From the NCBI GenBank assembly GCA_002811645.1, contig PDIP01000018.1, forward strand, positions 86,642-150,641: a stretch of DNA of 64,000 bases, in the 5' to 3' direction. The stretch comes from Corallochytrium limacisporum. Taxonomy: Eukaryota; Opisthokonta. The position numbers were made by a program, and so were the translations under genes. The notes under the pieces are model-generated. The model searched no databases. It worked only from the letters and a program-made list of their open reading frames with translations, and was not told the origin of the DNA. This document shows, piece after piece, positions 37,910-46,700 of this stretch (the first letter of the stretch is position 1; the number at the start of each line of letters is the position of its first letter).

Positions 37910-40618
37910 ATGATGCCGGACCATCAAACTACGTTAGATGGTTCAGACGCCCTGACCAGGTTGTTCAAGGAACTTTTTAAATATCCGAGCTTCCGACCGG
38001 GTCAACGAGAAGCCATCAATGCCGTGCTGAAAGGGCAAGACGCACTAATAGTCATGCCCACTGGTGGTGGTAAGAGTATGTGCTACCAACTGCCGGCCGT
38101 GTTCAAGGGACGTAGTGATGGTACTCTAACTGTAGTGATTAGTCCATTAATTAGTTTGATGGAGGACCAGGTGAGTGGGTTGCAACAGAGGAACATTCCG
38201 GCGGTGACGCTCAATAGCAAGTTGCCGATTTCGGAGCGCCGGAAAGTGGAGCAGGCGTTGAGGACCGCCTGTGCTGCGACGGTGCGGAACACGAAACAAG
38301 AATCAGCGGGCAATCAGCGCCTACTCAACTTCGCCTCGTCGTCCTTGTCCGATGGACCAAAGTCGAAACTGCCGTTCCACCTATTGTACGGCTCTCCCGA
38401 GCTCGCTGCCACGGGGAACTTCCGGGACCTTCTGCGGCTGCTGCACTCGAAACAACTAGTGGAAATGATTGTGGTCGACGAGGCTCACTGTATCAGTGAA
38501 TGGGGTCATGATTTCAGACCGGATTACCGGCGACTGGCTGATTTAAAGAAGCTACTACCGGACGTACCGTTCATTGCCCTCACCGCCACCGCCACGCCGA
38601 AAGTGCAGCAGGACATCACTCGTCAGCTTGGTATGAGGCACCCCCACAAGTACCAGGCCAGTGTGTTCAGGCCAAATCTTTTTTATGATGTCGTGCACAA
38701 GGAGCTGATTGCAGCGAAGCGGTTTAAACCGACAGGTGTGGATGATCTCGGGTACACGGGCACTGAAACTGGGGGCGGAGCTGGTGGGCGTGAGGCTGTC
38801 TTGGATGATCTTGCGAAATTTGTCAGAGGGGCACTGACCCATGAGAACTACGACACCTTGGAGCATGAGCTGCGTGGCTCGGCAATCATTTACTGCCACA
38901 AGCGTGAGGACTGTGAGTTTATAGCGGCACACATAAGCGAAACCTTGCCCTGTCTCGCGTACCACGGTGGTCTCAGTGCAAGCAAGCGGACAGAGGTACA
39001 GGATCGATGGTCCTCCGGAGAAGTGCCAGCGGTGGCAGCCACCATTTCGTTCGGCATGGGCATCGACAAGGCAGACGTGCGCTGTGTGGTCCACTGGACG
39101 CTCGCCAAGAGCATTGAGGGCTATTACCAAGAGTCCGGTCGCGCTGGCCGCGACGGCAAGCTTTCTCGGTGTCGGCTTTACTATTCTCAAGAGGATCGCA
39201 GCAAGATGGAGTATCTGATGAACCTCAAGGACTCTGAGAACCAAGACGGTGGTGGATTTGCTAGTGCAGGAAACGGATACCGCCAGAGGGAGTCAAAGGA
39301 ATCTTTCTATCAAATGGTTGAGTACTGTACCAAGGCCACCTGCCGCCACGCCTTTCTGGCAAAGTTCTTTGGCGAGTCGCACAAACCGTGCGGCCAGAGT
39401 TGTGATTTCTGCAAGGATCCGAAGAAGGTCAAGGCGGAGCTAATGCGCACAAGTGTCAGCCATACCGGCGGTCGCATCAAAAACGAAGGCGAGGGGTACG
39501 GCAAGCGCAGAGGCCGCCGTGGTGATGGAGAGTACAATGCCGGAGGATGGGGGGCACGACCAACGCCAATGCTTGATCAGAAGAATTCAGGGTCAGGCAC
39601 GATCGACTTCTCAGATACTGTCGGTTTCAGCACAGCGGCGGGAATGATGGGTGCGTCCCTGCAATATCGCCAAAAGAAACAGATCCAGGAGCAGAAGCGT
39701 GTAGAGGAGTCTCGAACCGGAGTCATCACCGACGGTGTGCGGAAGAGTGCAAAGCGTGTACTGAAGGCGGCCTTTGACGCCTGCAGTCATCTGAATGGCT
39801 ACGATGCTCTGAAAGAGCGACTGGTGAACTCTGCGGAGGAGGTTGCCCTCCTGTCTGTGGAGAACCGCCAGGGGTACTACGGTGAAATGAAAAAGTTTGC
39901 TGACCTGGCCAAAGAGAATCCGTTGGAGGTGCTCAAGCAACTGCATGCTACCACAGATTCCGAGGCAGGTGTCGTCATCAAGGTGTTGTTGGACGAGCGT
40001 AGGGATAAGGAGGAGCAGCACAAGGCACAAGAAGAGCATCTCAAGAAGGTTCGGAAGTCGGAAGCAGCCAATTTGACCCAAACAACCACGGCAACACGGA
40101 GGAGCTCGGGAGATTTTAAACCGGCATCCGCGTCCGTACCTGCCTTGAGCGGCTTCCAGAGCGCGTCCCAAGTCCTCAAGGCCAACCAACAACGCACTGC
40201 TATCAAGCAAGAAGCAAAGGACGCCTCTACGCGAGCCAAGAAGCGCGGGAGTAGCCAGCCGGATATCCGCACTGCGTTAGTGACTTCCACATCAAAAAGG
40301 GTTAAAAAAAGCGATGACGGGAATGTCGCTGGTGGCGCCGGTGATCTGAAGAACGACATTGCAAAAGTCGTGACAAAGCGCTTGAGTCCGCTATACCCAG
40401 CCAACTTTCCGTCCAAGGACAGATTCAAGGCAACGGCCAAGGACATCACACACGTTGCCCATGCGTTGCATCTGCGCAAGCAACGCAAGAACGTAGCCAC
40501 GCAGGCGCTGGACGCAGCAGTGCAGAAAGTCCTCGATGCCCTGGACATCAAGAAGGACCCCGACTGGCACTTGGGCGTGGCCGCGGCTGTGGATATGGAA
40601 CTCAGCAGGAATCTGTAG
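37910..40618 (+). CDS. RECQL5: RecQ helicase, RECQL5 type, with SRI-like C-terminus
   Basis: A 902-residue 3'-5' DNA helicase. Walker A P-T-G-G-G-K-S near 49-55; D-E-A-H near 188-191; the W-G-H-D-F-R-P-D-Y motif follows; R-G-R-A-G-R-D-G-type motif VI (E-S-G-R-A-G-R-D-G) near 404-412. A RecQ zinc domain (C-x4-C-R-H ... C-x3-C-x2-C) spans 471-500. There is no RQC winged helix or HRDC, as in RECQL5. A helical segment at about 615-685 resembles the RNA polymerase-interacting (KIX-like) domain. Residues about 820-890 (L-S-P-L-Y ... F-P-S-K-D-R-F-K ... D-W-H) resemble the SRI domain that binds the phosphorylated polymerase II tail. In animals RECQL5 restrains transcription-associated genome instability and strips RAD51. 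Human isoform beta is 991 residues. ATG at 37910, with a second ATG next. Confidence 0.93.
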   Translation: MMPDHQTTLDGSDALTRLFKELFKYPSFRPGQREAINAVLKGQDALIVMPTGGGKSMCYQLPAVFKGRSDGTLTVVISPLISLMEDQVSGLQQRNIPAVTLNSKLPISERRKVEQALRTACAATVRNTKQESAGNQRLLNFASSSLSDGPKSKLPFHLLYGSPELAATGNFRDLLRLLHSKQLVEMIVVDEAHCISEWGHDFRPDYRRLADLKKLLPDVPFIALTATATPKVQQDITRQLGMRHPHKYQASVFRPNLFYDVVHKELIAAKRFKPTGVDDLGYTGTETGGGAGGREAVLDDLAKFVRGALTHENYDTLEHELRGSAIIYCHKREDCEFIAAHISETLPCLAYHGGLSASKRTEVQDRWSSGEVPAVAATISFGMGIDKADVRCVVHWTLAKSIEGYYQESGRAGRDGKLSRCRLYYSQEDRSKMEYLMNLKDSENQDGGGFASAGNGYRQRESKESFYQMVEYCTKATCRHAFLAKFFGESHKPCGQSCDFCKDPKKVKAELMRTSVSHTGGRIKNEGEGYGKRRGRRGDGEYNAGGWGARPTPMLDQKNSGSGTIDFSDTVGFSTAAGMMGASLQYRQKKQIQEQKRVEESRTGVITDGVRKSAKRVLKAAFDACSHLNGYDALKERLVNSAEEVALLSVENRQGYYGEMKKFADLAKENPLEVLKQLHATTDSEAGVVIKVLLDERRDKEEQHKAQEEHLKKVRKSEAANLTQTTTATRRSSGDFKPASASVPALSGFQSASQVLKANQQRTAIKQEAKDASTRAKKRGSSQPDIRTALVTSTSKRVKKSDDGNVAGGAGDLKNDIAKVVTKRLSPLYPANFPSKDRFKATAKDITHVAHALHLRKQRKNVATQALDAAVQKVLDALDIKKDPDWHLGVAAAVDMELSRNL

Positions 40619-40741
40619 CCGAGGAAATACATTTCTGGTGTTTTAGGCCGAATGAGATATTAGATGTTTCTATTCTAACTGAACAAAGAGAGCAACGTGT
40701 ATTGCACTGAAGAATCAAGATCAGTGATGCCCATGCCACAC

Positions 40742-40747
40742 AATAAA
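40742..40747 (+). terminator. Poly(A) signal AATAAA for RECQL5
   Basis: AATAAA lies 124 bp after the RECQL5 stop and 25 bp before the convergent transporter's stop codon, so cleavage would place the RECQL5 3' UTR over the 3' end of the neighbouring gene. Confidence 0.5.
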
Positions 40748-40771
40748 TGGTTTAGTAAACAGAAGTGGGAC

Positions 40772-42493
40772 TCAGAGCGCCTTGAACAATTCCTGGTACC
40801 CAATAATAATTGGCAGGCTGAGGAGGGTGGACACAGTAATCATACCGGTCACCACATCGAGTTGAACATTATACGGTCGGGCGGTGGCATGTGAGATAAT
40901 GGCTTGTGGCATGGCGGCCAATAGGATGAGAATCTGTTCGTCATCACCGGTGATATTGAGCGCGCTGGAAGACAGCCACATGAGCAATGGTGCCACCACA
41001 AAGGTCACGACCATACCCACCGCAAGAATGGAGACACTGCACGGAACAAGACCAGTGCCCTGCATGAAAAAGCCAATGTTGAACACAGCAATCGCAGTCA
41101 CGCAATCTCCAAGCGGGCCGAGGAAGTTCCGGATCACCACGGGCATTTCAAAGTCAAGCTCGGCCTGCAAGACGCTGAGAATGGCGCCAATCACGGCGGC
41201 GTAAAGTGCAACATTCTTCGCTAACAGGGGCAAGATCTTGGAGCCAATCTGTTTCGCCGTGCTGCGCCAATCTGGCCTGTCCTTGGCAACGGCCTTGTCT
41301 GGTTGACCGGTGTGGCTATGGCTGCTGCCAATGGTAGCAACCTCGTCAATATCGACGCTGGAGTGGACAGTACCAGACTTGTTGCTCCCTGACGAAGACT
41401 CCCCGAGGGGCACAAGCTTGTCCCCTATGCCACTGTCACTGTGCTGCAGCATGACACTGCCGTGCAATGGACAGTCTGGGTCGACGCCATGGGAAAAGAT
41501 CTGGGCAACCGCGGCAGGAACGCTAGTCGAGGTTCCCGTGCGGCGCTCCTCCGCAACAGTGTCCATTCCGCACAGGTTGCTTGGATTGTCCACGTCCAAC
41601 CGCAGATCAGCTGGAATCTCCAGCCGTTTCACGATTTCTTTACTGCCAGGACTTGCACCCTGCTGCGGGCCCGAACCGTAAGCCTGCCAGTTCTCTGCTA
41701 CTTTCTTGGCACCATCGATACTGCCGAACGCGTCTGCGTACTGTGATGGCACCTGCACATTGCGGCAGGTACATTTTTCGCTGTTATCATCAACTAATGT
41801 GGGTACTCCCATTTGCATGCCCGCAATGACTTGTTCTTGTTCTTCCTTGTACTGCCGCATCACCACCGCAGCTTCATAGAAAACATACTCCATAGGCACG
41901 ATGAAGACCGCCTGCATTGTAATGAATGCTACAATTATCAAATCGGCCTCTGTGGGATCATACAGACTGATCAGTACCGGTCGTCCTACAATCAAACCGT
42001 TGCTAAAGACCAACATCGCTACGCCGGTTGGGAAGGAATCGAAGGTCGCAAGTGGCACCCGTTCCGCCCAATTCTTTGCTTTCACCTTGATCGATGCTCC
42101 GGACTGACGAAGCTTGTCCGAAAAGGATGCTCGCGATCCTGTTGAGGCTCGAGCGTAATCATTGCCACCATGTCTCAGGTTGTCGCTAATGTCACTGATT
42201 TTACGTAGTGTGAGCACCACGAAATTGTACAGCAGAAGTGCACCGGCCGTGACCAGCCAGCAAATAGGTGTCCATAGGAAAATGGCCATTGCAATATTGA
42301 GATCGAAGCTCGTCACGTCCACGTCCAACATGATTTCTATAACGAGGGCTGGAATGGCAAACTTCGTTATGTAGACACTCATCATTCTACTGCCCTCTTG
42401 ACTAATTAGCCCTGACCATGCGGCAAAATAGCCGAGGGCGATGAACAGGTACACGGGCACCACATTGTTCACAACGTCAACTATGGCGCTCAT
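40772..42493 (-). CDS. Auxin-efflux-carrier (AEC/PIN-like) family transporter
   Basis: A 573-residue membrane carrier of the AEC superfamily, in eukaryotes found as PIN and PILS in plants and as PILS-like proteins in fungi and protists. An N-terminal bundle of four or five helices (about 1-235) begins with V-P-V-Y-L-F-I-A-L-G-Y and includes G-V-A-M-L-V-F-S-N-G. A long hydrophilic Ser-rich cytosolic loop (about 235-400) follows, then a C-terminal bundle (about 405-573) with M-P-Q-A-I-I-S-H-A-T-A. The two bundles with a large central loop match the AEC pattern. The substrate here is unknown; an organic anion or amphipathic acid is usual. The start is ATG at 42491-42493. In most members the loop is regulatory; serine-rich stretches allow phosphorylation. 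Confidence 0.85.
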   Translation of the reverse strand: MSAIVDVVNNVVPVYLFIALGYFAAWSGLISQEGSRMMSVYITKFAIPALVIEIMLDVDVTSFDLNIAMAIFLWTPICWLVTAGALLLYNFVVLTLRKISDISDNLRHGGNDYARASTGSRASFSDKLRQSGASIKVKAKNWAERVPLATFDSFPTGVAMLVFSNGLIVGRPVLISLYDPTEADLIIVAFITMQAVFIVPMEYVFYEAAVVMRQYKEEQEQVIAGMQMGVPTLVDDNSEKCTCRNVQVPSQYADAFGSIDGAKKVAENWQAYGSGPQQGASPGSKEIVKRLEIPADLRLDVDNPSNLCGMDTVAEERRTGTSTSVPAAVAQIFSHGVDPDCPLHGSVMLQHSDSGIGDKLVPLGESSSGSNKSGTVHSSVDIDEVATIGSSHSHTGQPDKAVAKDRPDWRSTAKQIGSKILPLLAKNVALYAAVIGAILSVLQAELDFEMPVVIRNFLGPLGDCVTAIAVFNIGFFMQGTGLVPCSVSILAVGMVVTFVVAPLLMWLSSSALNITGDDEQILILLAAMPQAIISHATARPYNVQLDVVTGMITVSTLLSLPIIIGYQELFKAL

Positions 42494-43244
42494 GGTTGTG
42501 TGTATATATAAAGTAACAGTCTGCGGTTCTACCGAACCTAAGGACTATGACCCGAGATCTTCTGTCTATTCTATGCACAAAAGGATTCCAATGCTTCCCT
42601 TTCCATCTTTCACATCTCTTTCCGTTACGTCCTGCCTTTGTATCATCGACTCCCCACCAGTGAACCCGGGACTATTGAAAGGCGATCTAATTTAACACAA
42701 TAAGCAACACCTTGAACCTACATGACTATGCTGCGAGGAAATCTCCCGAAGTACCTTTCCAGCGAAGTCATCACCGCCACTTCCTGCTTGCTCCGACCGC
42801 GATGTGGATCGCGTCTCTTCCTTCCCCTTCGGGCAGCAACAGATCATGCACCGCGGGTCTCACCACCACGCCCAAAGGCAAACGGCAGAACACGCCCCAG
42901 TAACTTTTATTCCTTTCTCTCTCTCCTTCCCCCTTTCTTTCCCCCCCCCTTTCCTCCCTTCACGGCCCTTCCACCACTGCCGAACGCTTCCTTCCCTTTT
43001 TTTTCTTTGGCTTCCCTGGCGGCTCTGCTTACCCCCCTCCCTCCGGGGCGCCCAGTCATGCACTTTCTTTGGTTCACTTTGTGCAGGCTTCTCCTTCCTC
43101 TCTCTCTGGGGATCAGGTCCCCTGGTACTCGGCAGCCCATTCTGCGGATATTAGAATTTCCTCTTCTCTCTTTTTGGTTTCCTTTTTCATTTTTTTGCTT
43201 GGGTGGAAGGAGCAGGGCAATTTCATTTTGGCCCGCCGTCCCCC

Positions 43245-43281
<37 letters not shown>

Positions 43282-43771
43282 AATGAAGTGCCAGATCGCC
43301 CATTGTAAACGGGAGCCATTGGGGGGGTCCCTTTCCCCCCTTCTTTCTTAGCTCTCCGCATAATGTGGGTGCTTGCAAGTTTCCTGGGTATCGCCCATGC
43401 TATGGTTGGTTTCTCTACTGTTAGTGACCACATGTCCAAAGCTTTCAATCATTCATCATAATATTTTCTGCTTTCTGCACAGCTTTTGCTTTCAGGACTC
43501 TTGTACAATCCGATAATAGGTATGAGAACAGGCTCCCGTTCCCAATGCACATCAGGTCCCTGAATCACCCTACTTGACTTTGGGCAAACGACCCAATAGT
43601 TTACAAATATGTTCTAGGTGATGACGTTGTCTGTATCCAGTAAGGTAGAGGACAGGTGTTGCTGTTATAACCATGTAGAATCTAGACAAGTAAGGATTAT
43701 TCGACGTTAGAAAGTAAAACGCGAGCCAGAGCGAAAAGTTATATCCCGTGGGCCACAGGCTCGACCTGACT
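42494..43771. other. 1.3-kb divergent spacer with 34-G run
   Basis: It lies between the AEC transporter and the ABCC gene. A TATATATAAAG string lies at about 42502-42514, within 25 bp of the transporter start codon (too close for a normal TATA box for that gene). Pyrimidine-rich sequence from 42905 to 43200 is followed by the C7-G34 tract at 43240-43280. A 15-mer at 43043-43057 recurs at 32087-32101. Large open frames through the tract are compositional. Confidence 0.5.
43240..43280. repeat. C7-G34 homopolymer tract
   Basis: Seven C followed directly by 34 G. It is the longest homopolymer in the window. It could form hairpin or G-quadruplex structures, or be a length-unstable or assembly-compressed tract. 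Confidence 0.9.
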
Positions 43772-46700
43772 ATGCTGGACATGAGTATGTTTAGTCCGGC
43801 TACAGAGTTTTCCTCTTTCGGAGGGATAAATTGGCCGTATGGTCATGGTCCGTCCATCCGTCTGCGGCGGGAGACAGGGTCTGACGGGTCGCCGGCATTA
43901 GATCAGAGTAGCGTGTGGTATTGGGTAATTCTGTTGGCACCCGCAGTTTTGGGTCTTCTCATCGCGGGTCTGAGTAGAATTGTGTTCCTCGCGAGGTTCT
44001 CAACAAAACCAAGGCTGTGTATGGTGGCCAAGCCCATGTATTGGACCAAACTTGGAATGGTAGCGTTGCAAATTGCATTCACTGTATTCGGAGTCGTATA
44101 TCTCCATGAGGTGAACAGTACCATTGAGATATGCGTTCTCGTGTCAGCTGTGGCAAACGCATGGGTGTTCATGCTCATGGTGGTGGACCATTGCATGCAC
44201 ACTATGAATAATTTTGTGATTAGCTTTTACTATCTCACGGCACTTTTAGCAGAGGTGGTGTTGATTCTTCTTGATGTGCCAAATCCCTCGGACCAATTCG
44301 CTTTCCGCCTGGTAAACATTGGTCTGATCTTCGTAAACACGGTGCTCTCCGGAATGAAGGATCACTACTCTACGGAGACTTTGGTGCGCATGGAAGGCCA
44401 TGGAGATCCAGATGATGAGTATTTTGGTGCAAAACCGGAGAAACTATGCCCGGAGTTGGAGGCAAATCTGTTTTCGCGTATGACCTTTTGGTGGGTAAAT
44501 AAGTTAGTGGCGCTGGGCTACAGACAACCGGTGCGGCAAGATGATCTATGGCATCTGAAGGGGTCTCTGCAGTCGAAACGTGTACATGACCGCTTCCAGA
44601 CAAAATGGCAGAAGGATGCTGCTGCTAGCAAAGCAAATTTGTGGAGGACCCTACTGCTTGGGTTCGGCATGCAATTCTACGTCGCAGGGTTCTGGCAGTT
44701 CGGGGCCACCATCTTGCAATTTGCGGGTCCAGCATTGCTGGGGGCCCTGATCAATTTTACGGATGATCCGACCGCTCCTTTGTCCCTCGGTATACTATAC
44801 TCTGCACTTTTGTTCATCTCTGCAGCGGCTCGAAGCATCCTGACCAACCTGTATGTCCAAGGCATCATGCAAACGGGCATCAAGCTTCGGTCCTCGATTA
44901 TTTGCGCGGTTTATGAGAAGTCCTTTCGCCTAAGTAACAAAGCACGCCAGGAAGCTAATAAGGGACAGATCATCAATCTCATGGCAGTTGACGCTCAGAG
45001 GTTTTTAGACCTATGCAATGTATTCCATAATATCTGGGCCATTCCATTGAACGTGGTACTGTCTCTGGCATTCCTGTGGGCGCTGCTCGGATATTCCACG
45101 GCTGTGGGTCTTGGTGTCATGCTGCTCACGATGCCTTTGAATTCCATGATCTCAGTGAAGTTGAAAAAGCTGCAGCAGAGGCAGATGACAGCGAAGGATC
45201 ACCGCATGAAATTGATGGACGAGATTCTAAATGGCATCAAGGTAGTCAAACTGTACGCATGGGACCAATACTTTGAGGATTGCGTTACTGAGGCTCGCAG
45301 TGAGGAAGTGGATGCCATGAGGAGACGGGTTTATATGATTGTCCTGTCCTCCTTTAGTTTCACCATGGCACCATTCATGGTCGCCATTGCAACCTTTGCA
45401 ACCTACACAGCTCTCGGAAACAGTCTGACTGCCGACAAAGCTTTCGTGGGCCTGAGTCTTTTTGACATGCTGCAGATTCCTCTGGGTCAGGTTCCCACTG
45501 TTCTCAGTGCCTTTGTCCAGGCAGACGTTGCCAACAAGCGACTGACGTTCTTCCTGAAGCACGAAGAAGCTGACTTAGCCGCAGTGGGACATCAGCCTGC
45601 ACCAGCAGTGCCAGAGCAACCCGTGGTACAGATAAAAGGTGGCACTTTCTCGTGGGTGCCAGACAGCGACAATGTCATCCGCAATTTAGATCTAGATGTA
45701 TCCCCTGGGGAGCTGGTCGCTGTCGTTGGTCCGATTGGCTCAGGAAAGACTTCGTTGCTCAATGCAATTCTTGGCAACTTGATCAGAATCAATGGAAGTG
45801 TCATTGATCGAGGAACGGTTGCCTATGTCTCGCAACAGGCTTGGATACAAAATGCCACTGTTCGTGAAAACATTCTCTTCGGTAGGTCAGAAGAGAGTAA
45901 GTTTTACGAAGCGGTGGTAGATGCATGCGCTCTCCGTCCAGACCTAAAGATATTTCCTCACGGCGATTCGACAGAAATTGGAGATCGTGGCCTCAATCTC
46001 AGTGGTGGACAGAAACAGCGCCTTGCTATGGCCCGTGCTGTGTACCAACAACGTGACATCTACCTCCTGGATGATCCCTTGAGTGCCGTTGACGTACATG
46101 TGGGACGCCATCTGTTCCGACATGTGATTGGCCCCCAAGGCGTGCTCAAAAACACCGCACGGATTCTGGTCACTCACCAGCTCTGGACCTTGAGTGAAGT
46201 GGACCGTGTGGTGGTTCTGGAGGATGGACAGATTACCATGCAAGGGTCCTATGCTGATCTGATGGCCAACTCAAAAAAGTTCCGAGCGCAAATTGAGAAG
46301 TATGCTGATGCGGTTGTCCAGGAGGGTGAATCGCCCCAGACACAAGTAGACACTCTGAGCTTGGTAGAGGAAGAGATCCGAATGTCATTGCACTCGATTC
46401 GCACTTTCCAAGAGCAGGAAGAAACTCAGTCGATTCAGAATGAAGACTATGGCATCTCAAATGCTGTTATACAATCCAGCGAAACCGACAGCATTAGTTC
46501 ACGCAGTTATTCAGGAACAGTACATCTAAAGGACTTTGTAGAGACCCAAGACGAAGAGAAGAAAGGCCGCTTGACTACTATTGAAAAGGAGACTACCGGT
46601 AACATTGGTGGCCACACTCTCAAAGCGTATCTTCGGGCCCTGGGCCGCGTTGGTGTTGTGCTGATGATTTTGTTTTCGGCCATATCGCAGACTCTGCAAG

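Noticed and set aside
42502-42514. TATATATAAAG as a promoter TATA box
   Set aside because: Only about 10-20 bp from the AEC start codon on the minus strand and far from the ABCC start; similar strings occur at gene 3' ends here.
42722-43351. 209-codon plus-strand frame
   Set aside because: Runs through the poly-G tract, which gives a glycine run; compositional artefact.
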